Below are positions 1 to 7,673 of a stretch of 9,466 nt of DNA, in pieces. The stretch comes from CAMPJM01 sp964440915 (GTDB taxonomy: Bacteria; Bacteroidota; Bacteroidia; Cytophagales; Cyclobacteriaceae). A program made the position numbers and the translations under genes. The notes below the pieces were generated by a model. It was not told the DNA's origin. It saw only the letters and a program-made list of their open reading frames with translations, and searched no databases. The DNA lies in the NCBI GenBank assembly GCA_964440915.1, contig CAYTTV010000090.1, forward strand, positions 1-9,466. The letters are read 5' to 3'. Numbering within the stretch: position 1 is the stretch's first letter; the number at the start of each line of letters is the position of its first letter.

Positions 1-2586
1 ACAGGCTGCGACTTTACAGATACATGGATAGTAGAGGATATGCCCATTATGCCTACAATTGTTTCATACGATGCACACAACCAAGATTTATGTGACCCAT
101 CCGGCAGCATCATCATTACTGACATCACAGGCGCATCTACTGACTGGAATGATTATATCTTTACTTGGTATAAGAATGGCACGGAGGATATCAACATAGT
201 TTTAGAAGGGAACAACCTATTTGAACTTAACAGTACTAATCATCTTGAAATGGGTGAAGGCACTTACTATGTCAAAATAACAACGGATATCCCCAATAGC
301 ATGGGCTGTGCCTCCGGCATTTACGAAATCCCCATTCTGGATAAGAGCAAAGACCCAAAGATTACTTTTGATCAAACGGCTAATACTGCTTGTGATACAG
401 AAAATGGAGCCAATGGTACACTCAAAGCTACAGCTACCCTTGATGGTGTGGCACTCTCCAATGTTACTTTTGAGTGGTTTGTCGGAGAGAATACAACAGA
501 TGAAAAGGATCGTTATACAGGCACTGTGAATATTAGTGCCAATGAAAGTGAAATATCTGGCCTGGCATCTGCATGGTACACGCTGAAAGTCACCGATAAC
601 GATACAGGATGTCCTACCATAAGTACGGTTTGGGTAAAGAATGATCCTGTATATCCGAAGATTCTAAACGCCACTATTCAGCACCAGGATAAATGCGAAC
701 CTTCAGGAAGCATTGTAATTGAGAATGGACATCTTTCTCATGGCAATATTGCTGATTATACCTTCACATGGTATAGAGGCAGTACTACTTCTGATCCATT
801 AAAAAATGGAAACATTCCTATTACAGGAAATATCCTTGATAAAAATAATTATCCAGAAATAGGCGCAGGCACTTATTATGTAGAGGCTACTATCATAACA
901 CCTAATGGTTTGGGTTGTGAAACACTCCCTTTTACAGCCATTATAGAAGACAATGTTCCGCCACTTACAATTGCAGTAGAAGCATTTCAAAACCAAACCA
1001 ATTGTATCGAGGAAAATGGAGCGGCATCCATTACGATCAATATGGACACAGACTATGGAAATTATATAAGCAATTACGAGATCAAATGGTATCTAGGCAT
1101 CAATACAGATCCTGAAACTACTGCAACGCCATTTGATGAAGATGAATATGAAGTGGGTCAATTAGGAGCAGGAAGTTATACCGTCCATGTTCGAAATAGA
1201 ACTACTTACTGTTTTGCCTATAGCATTATTACAATCGAGGACCAGGTAGTGCGTCCTATTGTCAATGTATCGAAGGAGAATGTATCGATTTGCTCATTTG
1301 ATAACGGACGGGCTTTTGCCGCCTTGAGAAACCCAGTTGTATCTAACAGTTATGACTATGAGTGGTTCTCGGGCAATCACACCTCCCATCCGGGCACAGC
1401 ACCCTATAGCACTAGTCATACAATAGGAAATCTTGCTGTTGGTGATTATACGCTATTTGTCACACAACGAGATATAAATAATATTGCGCTATGTACTATT
1501 CGGGAAATGGTTACCATTGAGGACATAAGCATTGACCCCACTCCTATTGTTTTTGAAGCATCTCCCCTCACCAATTGTGATGATACCGATCCTAGAAGAT
1601 CCAATGGACAGTTGAGCGCATCAGTTGGGGGCAATATTTTCGATTATACGTTCGAGTGGTACTATGGCAATCAGGCAATCGGAATGCCTGTTTACACAGG
1701 ACCTGTTTACTCGGGATTGACCGATGCCTCCTATACGGTTAGGGCTACCAATAATACAACTGGGTGTTATACTGACGCTTCCTATACGGTATCGGCCATG
1801 CAAGAAGAAGTGCCAGCACCACAGGCCACCATACTAGATAGAACCAACTGTGAATTCCCAAATGGGCAGATAACAGTAACTATGGAAGGCAATATTCAAG
1901 ACTACAGGTTTACCTGGTATCGTGGAAGCGAGGCAAGAAACAGTGCCAGAATGAGCGATACTGGAACTTCTATTCGAGATCTTGATGTAGGCAGTTATAC
2001 AGTTGTGGCTACGAGCATCATTACAGGATGCGTCTCTGCCCCAAAAACTATAACGGTGGGCGAGGCTTATACCTATCCAGACTTTGAGATCATTACCCGA
2101 AATGCAAGCTGTATGGAGACCAATGGTAGGGCTACACTGGAAATGACAGCAGGCAATGGTCAGTCAATCATCTGGGAAACAATCTATGGATGGGAAAGAG
2201 GCACAAGTTTGAGAGAATTGCCTGCCGGAACATATCAGGTGACGGTGATTTCAACCAATGGCTGTTCCACCACCAAAGAATTTACCATCGGTACCGATAT
2301 CAATGTGTTCAATGGGGTTTCACCAAACGGAGACAACCGCAACGATTTCTTTGAAATAGACTGTATCACTGACTTCCCAACCAACAATGTAAAGGTATTT
2401 AATAGGGCTGGGACGCTCGTATTTGAAATGAATGGCTATGACAATGCTACAAAGGTTTTTGATGGAAAAGGGAACAGAGGGCTGTATCTAATCGGAAACG
2501 ATCTACCCGATGGCACCTATTTCTATGTGATAGAAAAGAATGATGGGTCGAAACCTCAAACTGGATATTTAGAGCTTTTAAGATAA
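1..2586 (+). CDS. Large repeat adhesin with gliding-motility/T9SS C-terminal domain (5' partial)
   Basis: The reading frame is open from base 1, with 13 codons before the first ATG at 40, and those codons continue the repeat pattern, so the true start lies left of the window. The visible 861 residues are eight tandem units of about 87-103 residues. Each has a Cys followed by an NG or SGS motif, a W-Y/F-x-G stretch, an aGTYxV-like strand and a second Cys, usually in a GC pair. This resembles the Ig-like SprB repeat (PF13573). The last 94 residues match the gliding-motility-associated C-terminal domain (TIGR04131/CHU_C): VSPNGDNRND, a VFNRAG stretch, LPDGTYFY and a final GYLELLR. Known for the family: this type B domain sends proteins through the type IX secretion system to the cell surface. 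Inferred role: surface adhesin for attachment, gliding or polymer binding. The ligand and N-terminal domains cannot be seen. The next gene overlaps by one base and encodes the likely export partner. Confidence 0.93.
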   Translation, partial: TGCDFTDTWIVEDMPIMPTIVSYDAHNQDLCDPSGSIIITDITGASTDWNDYIFTWYKNGTEDINIVLEGNNLFELNSTNHLEMGEGTYYVKITTDIPNSMGCASGIYEIPILDKSKDPKITFDQTANTACDTENGANGTLKATATLDGVALSNVTFEWFVGENTTDEKDRYTGTVNISANESEISGLASAWYTLKVTDNDTGCPTISTVWVKNDPVYPKILNATIQHQDKCEPSGSIVIENGHLSHGNIADYTFTWYRGSTTSDPLKNGNIPITGNILDKNNYPEIGAGTYYVEATIITPNGLGCETLPFTAIIEDNVPPLTIAVEAFQNQTNCIEENGAASITINMDTDYGNYISNYEIKWYLGINTDPETTATPFDEDEYEVGQLGAGSYTVHVRNRTTYCFAYSIITIEDQVVRPIVNVSKENVSICSFDNGRAFAALRNPVVSNSYDYEWFSGNHTSHPGTAPYSTSHTIGNLAVGDYTLFVTQRDINNIALCTIREMVTIEDISIDPTPIVFEASPLTNCDDTDPRRSNGQLSASVGGNIFDYTFEWYYGNQAIGMPVYTGPVYSGLTDASYTVRATNNTTGCYTDASYTVSAMQEEVPAPQATILDRTNCEFPNGQITVTMEGNIQDYRFTWYRGSEARNSARMSDTGTSIRDLDVGSYTVVATSIITGCVSAPKTITVGEAYTYPDFEIITRNASCMETNGRATLEMTAGNGQSIIWETIYGWERGTSLRELPAGTYQVTVISTNGCSTTKEFTIGTDINVFNGVSPNGDNRNDFFEIDCITDFPTNNVKVFNRAGTLVFEMNGYDNATKVFDGKGNRGLYLIGNDLPDGTYFYVIEKNDGSKPQTGYLELLR
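61..2301 (+). repeat. Eight tandem SprB-like units within the adhesin
   Basis: The first cysteine codons of successive units lie at 91, 391, 694, 1003, 1291, 1576, 1849 and 2110, so the period is about 100, 101, 103, 96, 95, 91 and 87 residues. Every unit has one early and one late Cys and a central aromatic motif such as FTWYKNG, FEWFVG, FTWYRG, IKWYLG, YEWFSG or FEWYYG; the last unit is the most degenerate here (YGWERG). The units are clearly related as protein but well diverged in DNA. Units 1 and 3 resemble each other most (DPSGSI and EPSGSI, then GTYYV), and the fragment before unit 1 resembles the end of unit 2. Confidence 0.85.
2302..2583 (+). other. Type B T9SS sorting domain (gliding-motility C-terminal domain) of the adhesin
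   Basis: This 94-residue module starts NVFNGVSPNGD and ends GYLELLR. It holds the usual landmarks of TIGR04131: the SPNGDxxND motif, a P-x-N-x-V-x-V-F-N-R stretch, an FDG motif and LPDGTYFYVI. Most relatives have NRWG where this protein has NRAG. A single cysteine (codon 2362-2364) is unpaired within the domain. Established for Flavobacterium johnsoniae SprB: this kind of domain needs an SprF-like partner for export. Confidence 0.88.
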
Positions 2587-3542
2587 TGAAAATAAGCAAC
2601 TTAACACTAAGCGATCGTTTTCTCCTTGCGCAAGTCGCTGGGATAGCTTTTCTGCTAATGATCTTCTCAACAAATGGGTTTGCGCAGCAACGCCCAGTTT
2701 ACTCGCAGTATATGTTCAATGGTCTGGCACTAAACCCTGCCTATGCGGGCAACCAAAAACAGTTGAGCGTATCGGCGGTGTATAGAGACCAGTGGGTGAA
2801 CCTTGAGGGCTCTCCTACTACAAAAACGCTAAGCGCCCACACTGGTCTTAAAAAGAGAAAGGTCGGTGTGGGTTTGATGGTTACTAGCGAAGAAATAGGG
2901 GTGCACAACGACATCTCAATTTATGGATCTTATGCTTATCAGATCGTGTTGCCCCGAGGCAATTTGGCCATGGGGCTACAAGTAGGATTCAATAATTTGC
3001 AATCCGATTTCAATAAGCTGAATCTAAGAGATATGAATGACCCCTTTCTCGCTGGAAGCTTTAAGGAATTCAACCCTAACTTTGGCGCTGGGTTATTTTA
3101 TAGCACAAAGAAAGGTTATATGGGGGTTTCCATTCCCTATATTGTCAACAATAAGGTTGTGAGCGTCCGAACAGTGGATGACTTGCAAAGCCTTGCGCGA
3201 GAGGCAAGATATTACTTCATCACGGCTGGCCAGGTTTTCGATCTCAACCATAGACTGAAGGTGAAGCCTTCTACTCTGATGCGAATACAAGAGGGCGCAC
3301 CTTTTGGCGTGGACCTCAATGCCAACCTTATTATTGATGACATCTTGAATGTGGGAGCTTCCTATCGAAGTGGCGACTCCATGATCTTCTTGTTTGAGTT
3401 GAAACTAAATGAGAACTTCCGCTTCGGTTATGCTTATGACTATGTAATTTCTGACTTGAGTAGGTACACGAACGGTTCCCATGAAATCATGCTGAACTAT
3501 AGCATCAACTTAAGCCCGACTCCTTGTCATACGTACTTCTAA
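2586..3542 (+). CDS. PorP/SprF-family type IX secretion outer-membrane protein
   Basis: The 318-residue protein has a signal peptide with a hydrophobic core at residues 18-28 and likely cleavage after A33 (NGFA|QQRP). The family hallmark follows at once: YSQYMFN at 39-45 and LNPAYAG at 49-55, then VYRDQWVN and repeated amphipathic strands. This is the usual order and length for PorP/SprF (TIGR03519). Such proteins are outer-membrane beta-barrels; SprF is needed for secretion of the type B-tagged adhesin SprB. The chain ends in an aromatic residue (HTYF), common in barrels inserted by BAM. The ATG at 2586 uses the last A of the adhesin's TAA, so translation is probably coupled. I keep this start because it gives a complete signal peptide; the next Met (residue 25) would remove most of it. 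Inferred job: dedicated export or anchoring partner of the upstream adhesin rather than the core T9SS PorP, since no other T9SS gene is in view. Confidence 0.95.
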   Translation: MKISNLTLSDRFLLAQVAGIAFLLMIFSTNGFAQQRPVYSQYMFNGLALNPAYAGNQKQLSVSAVYRDQWVNLEGSPTTKTLSAHTGLKKRKVGVGLMVTSEEIGVHNDISIYGSYAYQIVLPRGNLAMGLQVGFNNLQSDFNKLNLRDMNDPFLAGSFKEFNPNFGAGLFYSTKKGYMGVSIPYIVNNKVVSVRTVDDLQSLAREARYYFITAGQVFDLNHRLKVKPSTLMRIQEGAPFGVDLNANLIIDDILNVGASYRSGDSMIFLFELKLNENFRFGYAYDYVISDLSRYTNGSHEIMLNYSINLSPTPCHTYF

Positions 3543-3572
3543 AGCTTGTTTTATAAAGTAGGCAGACTGTTA

Positions 3573-3597
3573 TAAAAATACGGAAACTGTATTTTTA
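3573..3597. terminator. AT-rich hairpin between convergent genes
   Basis: TAAAAATAC (3573-3581) and GTATTTTTA (3589-3597) are perfect 9-bp inverted arms around a 7-base loop; a G-T and a G-C pair could close the loop further. The T-run lies in the right arm on either strand, and a separate run of six T follows at 3610-3615 on the plus strand. It sits 30 bp after the PorP/SprF stop and 93 bp beyond the stop of the convergent oxidoreductase gene. A bidirectional terminator is likely, but the stem is weak because it is nearly all A/T. Confidence 0.5.
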
Positions 3598-3690
3598 AGC
3601 TTAGCTTCGTTTTTTGATTTTCTCTTTACTGTGAACAAATGATGGCCATTGCGTTCTTATTGAAAAGTCGACAACGCTCTTGCCTCATGA

Positions 3691-4761
3691 TTACAGGTCC
3701 ATAACCTCAACGGTCCTGCCCTCTTTATTGCTTTTGATGGCCAACTCAATTAGCTTAATCACATCAGCAGCTTCTTCTGGCTTCACTGCCAAAGGCGTTC
3801 CATGGCGGATCGCATCATACAGGTTTTGGTAAAATATCGTATAGTTGCCTTGCAAAGTTTCTATTTTCCCAGCATAATTCAGCCCATTTATTTCAGCATT
3901 TAATTTGCCCCAATCTGTAGTGGATTCTTTGCCCCAGTCATCACCGTCAGGAAATTTGCCGACTTTTAACGCATCCTCCTGTGGATCGATTCCATACTTA
4001 ACAAAAGAACCCATTGTGCCATGTAGCATATACCTAGGACCAAGCTCTCGTACTAGATAACTGGATTTCAAATTGATTTTTAAGTCGGGGTAGTGAAGGA
4101 TAACATTGTAGTAATCATCTACATTGCTTCCCTTGCGACGCGCTCCAATATCGGCTGTCACGGCCTTAGGCATCCCAAATAGGACTAGTGCCTGATCGAT
4201 CATGTGGGAGCCTAAATTATAGAGAATACCAGATCCTGGCTCGTCTGCTTCTTTCCAGCTTTCTGAACGTATCTCGGTCACATAGCGGTCGTAATGCGCT
4301 TCATACTCTACTAGTCTACCAAGCAATTTTTGCCCCACGATCTGCTGTACCGTCAGAAAATCGCCATCCCAGCGGCGGTTTTGAAATACAGTCAGAACAA
4401 GTTGCTTTTCTTTTGCGAGTTGGATCAGCGACTTTGCTTCCTCATACGTTACAGTAAATGGTTTTTCAACCACAACGTGCTTCCCGGCTAGCAAGGCTTG
4501 TCGTGTCATTTCATAATGAAGCGCATTGGGAGTATTCACGATAACCAATTCTATCGAAGGATTCTCCAAAAGTGCTTCAAAACTCCGTACTATCTCTATG
4601 TCGGGGAAATGCTGTCGCGATTTTTGGCTGCTTCTTTCCAGAACATGAGTAAGTTGAAAACCCGGTGTGCGCACAAGAAAAGGGGCATGGAAAACCATGC
4701 CCGACATACCATAGGAAGCTAAGCCTACCTTAATGGCGCTTTGTTCATTAGCCTTTGCCAT
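3691..4761 (-). CDS. Gfo/Idh/MocA-family NAD(P)-dependent oxidoreductase, IolW/YdgJ type
   Basis: The 356-residue protein has no signal peptide and should be cytoplasmic. Residues 11-24 form the Rossmann dinucleotide-binding turn (G13-x4-G18-x2-G21), followed by the family EKP motif at 99-101, whose K100 is the expected catalytic lysine. The C-terminal domain contains FQNRRWDGDFLT (126-137), GSGILYNLGSHMIDQ (176-190, H186 probable catalytic histidine) and KYGIDPQEDAL (255-265). From memory these blocks match Bacillus subtilis IolW (NADP-dependent scyllo-inositol dehydrogenase) and E. coli YdgJ closely, so oxidation or reduction of an inositol or other polyol/sugar is the best guess; the substrate cannot be read from sequence. 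Residue 182 is Asn where recalled IolW and YdgJ have Asp. The start leaves a normal short tail before the first beta strand. It lies 46 bp after the receptor gene on the same strand, probably in one transcript. No Shine-Dalgarno site is seen. Confidence 0.93.
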   Translation of the reverse strand: MAKANEQSAIKVGLASYGMSGMVFHAPFLVRTPGFQLTHVLERSSQKSRQHFPDIEIVRSFEALLENPSIELVIVNTPNALHYEMTRQALLAGKHVVVEKPFTVTYEEAKSLIQLAKEKQLVLTVFQNRRWDGDFLTVQQIVGQKLLGRLVEYEAHYDRYVTEIRSESWKEADEPGSGILYNLGSHMIDQALVLFGMPKAVTADIGARRKGSNVDDYYNVILHYPDLKINLKSSYLVRELGPRYMLHGTMGSFVKYGIDPQEDALKVGKFPDGDDWGKESTTDWGKLNAEINGLNYAGKIETLQGNYTIFYQNLYDAIRHGTPLAVKPEEAADVIKLIELAIKSNKEGRTVEVMDL

Positions 4762-4807
4762 TCTATATTATGATAGTTTTAAGTTCATAAAAGCCAGCGT
4801 GTTCAAT

Positions 4808-7555
4808 CTAGTTGACCTGAATTTCTTCAAAGTCGCTCATACTGGCACCTCGGCTAAAGTTACGAATATTATAGGTAAGCGTCACCATAAAATACCGTTC
4901 CAATACTGTAGAGCGGGAATCTTCAATATATAACTCCGACACATTCCTCCAAATATTGTTATTTTGCTCTAGCAAATCATATACATTGAGGCTGATTTCG
5001 GCCAAGTCATTTTTCAAGAATTTCTTTCCAATGCTCATATTCACGAGCAACGAGCTTTTGTCGTACTCATCTGCAAGACCGGAGTTGAGTTGGTGCCTAA
5101 GCTCGGTACGATATACAAACCCACTTCCGAACACCCAGTTGTAACGCAGTCTTGTGGTTTGGTTAAAGAAATTATTGCTTAAAGCAGGCCTCAAAGAGTT
5201 CTGTACTACGTTGTACCGAGATCCCGTAGAAATATGGAAATCTACGTTTTCGCTGATATTGCTACTCAGGGAAAGCCCTAATCTAAAGTTACTGGTATTC
5301 ACATAATTGATCTCATCATTAATCATCCCCGGAATTTTCACATGGTTTATGGAACCATTAATGTTAAGGTTAGAGCCTATGGCTTCTACAGGCTGTCCGT
5401 AACTAGCATATGAATGAAAATCCCAGTAGCCATCTAGATTGACAGGCCTGGAGAGTTGCGAGCCTCTCTCAAGCACAATATTATCATTAATGGCAATTGG
5501 TGCTTCGGCTATGGTCAGACTGTTCACGATATTGTTTTTCCTAATGGATGAGGCCAAATAAAGAAAAAATGTTTGTTCAGCATCGGGATTATTGGCCCTA
5601 TACCTTGCCCGTATTCTATTGGTTTGTGCTTGATCCAGGTCCGGATTCCCTGTACGTAAATGCAAAGGATTTGAATTGTCAATCACGTTTTGCAGTTGGC
5701 CGATAGAAGGTTCGTTCGTCCAAGTGTCTAAATCGATGTTCAGATTTTTGAACTTGGAGAAGTTATAAGCAAGACGTGCGGTCGGCAATATACTGTGAAA
5801 AGAACGGCGCATGGCAAAAGGCTGAGGAAACTCCTGATCGTTTTTTAGGCTTGCATGCTGGTACTCGGCTTCTACCTGCACCCTCAACTTTTCATTTGCG
5901 TATTGGTATCCCAATTCCACCTCCTGCGTCAGGTATTTACTATCAAATGTGTTGCTCAAAGCTGTATCTAGCGCATTGTACTCACCAATATCACCCTCTA
6001 CTACATTATAAGAAAGTTTATCTGAGTCATTGATACGGTTGCCAATGGTATATTCCAGCTCCATCATGCTCTTTTCCCCCAAAGGCTCTGTAAATCCTAA
6101 TCTGGTCCGCCACGAAAGGCCTGTTCTGTCACGATGCGTATATTGATTTAACAACTCAATGCTATCAGCCTGCTGAAAATATCTATTGTTGGCGACCCTA
6201 TATACATTATCCTCGTTGGTGTGGTAGCCGACATTTTGGCTAAATGTAAGGCTCCTCCCCCTTTTCCTGAATTTACGACTATAATATAGGTTATTGTTAA
6301 AATCGTAGTCATGAAGTTTGGCATTGGAACGATTCTCTGTATTATTCAAAGGGCCATTCGCCACATTTGTGCGGCCAGTAAAAAAATCATCCCGATTCTC
6401 ATGCCGCAAAGAAATATTAGGCCTGAAAAGGATCCTATTGCTGGAGTCTATATTGTATTCCAACCGCATTCTAAAGAAGTGGTCCATATTCCTTTTTGCC
6501 ATTTCACTGTTTTGAGTATAGACCTGCCCCGAGTCCGCAGAAGTAATATAATCTCGTATAATAGACCTATTGTTCGTGTTTTCGATGTGGTTGAATTGGT
6601 AACTTGCACTCACATCTACTTTCTCGCCCCAATTGTTGCCAAAGTTGATCCCTATAGAGTTGGTATTGATAAGTCCATCTTGTGTCCTACTGTCTCCTTG
6701 GCTATTAGGATCGGCTGAATAGTTAACCCTGTTAATATTATTGCTTAGCCCCGTTACGGTTATTCTCCTGTCGTTATTGAAAAAATTGACGCTGGATCCT
6801 ACTTGATAACTATTGTCTGTACCATATCCGGCAGTTACTTTACCAAACTGACCTCTTCTACTTTCAGGTTTTGTTATGATATTGATGGTTTTGATCCTTT
6901 CCCCATCATCAAACCCGCTTAGTTCGGCCTTATCACTTTTTTTGTCAAATACCTGGATACTTGCAATCACACCTGCAGGTAGACTTTGTAAAGCCACATT
7001 CACATCTCCACCAAAAAAAGGTTTTCCATCTACCAATATCTGCTGTACATCTTCTCCTTGAGCCTGCAATTTCCCATCCTGTACTGTTATTCCGGGCAGT
7101 TTCTCTATCAAGTCTTGCCCGCTGGCGTCAGGAGCTGTTTTATAAGCCCCAGCACTAAACTGAGTGGTATCACCCATTTGAACAGCATGAGAAAACTTAG
7201 CTTGCACAACTACGCCTTCCATCACATGGACATCAGGCACAAAATCAAGCCTTCCCAAATTGATAGCCTTATCTCTAACGTGTATCTTTTTTGTGTAGTT
7301 GATGTAGCCAACATAGCTCGCAGTAAGGGTGTATTGCGCTGGTGGCACTCTTTGAATTTCAAAATGCCCCTGTAGATCTGTCACTGCATAATGTTTTCGC
7401 TCTTGCGTTTCATCATTGATGAGAATAACATTTACGCCTATCAACGATTCAGATGTGACGCTATCCTGGACAACCCCTGTTACGGAATAATGCTGGGCTG
7501 AAAGTGTGGTAATGGTAGACAATAAAACGAGAATGATCGCAAAAGCTTTTGACAT
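4808..7555 (-). CDS. TonB-dependent-receptor-like outer-membrane beta-barrel protein with carboxypeptidase-regulatory-like domain
   Basis: The 915-residue protein starts with a signal peptide (hydrophobic 5-18, likely cleavage after A20, LSA|QHYS). Residues 24-106 form a CarboxypepD_reg-like Ig domain (VTGVVQDS, GVNVIL, TDLQGHFEI, PPAQYTLTASYVGY). At 112-119 MEGVVVQA resembles the start of the plug in related receptors. The plug covers about 113-229, with LIEKLPGITVQDG, ILVDGKPFFGGD (173-184) and INIITK. The rest, to about 895, is a beta-barrel rich in Asn and aromatic residues, of the OMP_b-brl_3 type (PF14905), ending in a strand (YFMVTLTYNIRNF) plus a 17-residue tail. Related proteins sit in the outer membrane; some import ligands with TonB, while for the OMP_b-brl_3 type the substrate is usually unknown. 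It is not a typical SusC: no SusD gene is adjacent and the length is at the short end. The downstream oxidoreductase may handle an imported compound. A candidate promoter (7673-7666) and a 20-bp-period direct repeat lie upstream. Confidence 0.9.
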   Translation of the reverse strand: MSKAFAIILVLLSTITTLSAQHYSVTGVVQDSVTSESLIGVNVILINDETQERKHYAVTDLQGHFEIQRVPPAQYTLTASYVGYINYTKKIHVRDKAINLGRLDFVPDVHVMEGVVVQAKFSHAVQMGDTTQFSAGAYKTAPDASGQDLIEKLPGITVQDGKLQAQGEDVQQILVDGKPFFGGDVNVALQSLPAGVIASIQVFDKKSDKAELSGFDDGERIKTINIITKPESRRGQFGKVTAGYGTDNSYQVGSSVNFFNNDRRITVTGLSNNINRVNYSADPNSQGDSRTQDGLINTNSIGINFGNNWGEKVDVSASYQFNHIENTNNRSIIRDYITSADSGQVYTQNSEMAKRNMDHFFRMRLEYNIDSSNRILFRPNISLRHENRDDFFTGRTNVANGPLNNTENRSNAKLHDYDFNNNLYYSRKFRKRGRSLTFSQNVGYHTNEDNVYRVANNRYFQQADSIELLNQYTHRDRTGLSWRTRLGFTEPLGEKSMMELEYTIGNRINDSDKLSYNVVEGDIGEYNALDTALSNTFDSKYLTQEVELGYQYANEKLRVQVEAEYQHASLKNDQEFPQPFAMRRSFHSILPTARLAYNFSKFKNLNIDLDTWTNEPSIGQLQNVIDNSNPLHLRTGNPDLDQAQTNRIRARYRANNPDAEQTFFLYLASSIRKNNIVNSLTIAEAPIAINDNIVLERGSQLSRPVNLDGYWDFHSYASYGQPVEAIGSNLNINGSINHVKIPGMINDEINYVNTSNFRLGLSLSSNISENVDFHISTGSRYNVVQNSLRPALSNNFFNQTTRLRYNWVFGSGFVYRTELRHQLNSGLADEYDKSSLLVNMSIGKKFLKNDLAEISLNVYDLLEQNNNIWRNVSELYIEDSRSTVLERYFMVTLTYNIRNFSRGASMSDFEEIQVN

Positions 7556-7587
7556 TAGATTTGAAATACTTTTAAACTACAAATAAA

Positions 7588-7617
7588 TTTAAGGGGAAAG
7601 TCTAAACTTTAAGGGGA
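7588..7617. repeat. TTTAAGGGGA direct repeat, 20-bp period, upstream of the receptor gene
   Basis: TTTAAGGGGA occurs at 7588-7597 and again at 7608-7617, exactly 20 bp apart (about two helical turns). Between the copies, AAAGT (7597-7601) and ACTTT (7606-7610) form a small inverted repeat. The core AAGGGGA also occurs at 7690-7696, same orientation, 79 bp from the second copy. The block lies 33-62 bp upstream of the receptor ATG. An operator for a tandem-binding regulator, or an RNA element in the leader, is inferred; only the repeats themselves are seen. Confidence 0.5.
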
Positions 7618-7665
7618 CGATGCAAGTGAATTTTCCATTCAACACCACAAACCCGACGAAACACG

Positions 7666-7673
7666 CAAAGTTA
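7666..7673 (-). promoter_or_regulatory. Candidate Bacteroidota -7 promoter element for the receptor gene
   Basis: On the minus strand this reads TAACTTTG, a full match to the Bacteroidota -7 consensus TAnnTTTG. No clear TTTG -33 element is seen at the usual distance. It lies 110 bp before the receptor ATG, so the transcript would have a leader of roughly 100 bases carrying both TTTAAGGGGA copies. An 8-base match with four fixed T/G and two fixed T/A positions can arise by chance in AT-rich DNA. Confidence 0.3.

Noticed and set aside
40..42. ATG at 40 as the adhesin start
   Set aside because: The 13 codons before it are in frame, open and continue the repeat consensus, and no signal peptide follows this ATG; the gene enters from the left edge.
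3542..3602. Two AAGCTT hexamers (3542-3547 and 3597-3602) as arms of a large hairpin
   Set aside because: AAGCTT is self-complementary, so any two copies pair; the inner 3573-3597 hairpin explains the site better.
6311..6718. 135-codon plus-strand frame opposite the receptor gene
   Set aside because: It lies fully antisense to a well-supported barrel gene, has no recognisable domain and is best explained as a shadow frame.
4808..7555. Calling the receptor a SusC/RagA protein
   Set aside because: No SusD/RagB gene is adjacent, and the barrel looks more like the OMP_b-brl_3 type; the general receptor-like call is safer.
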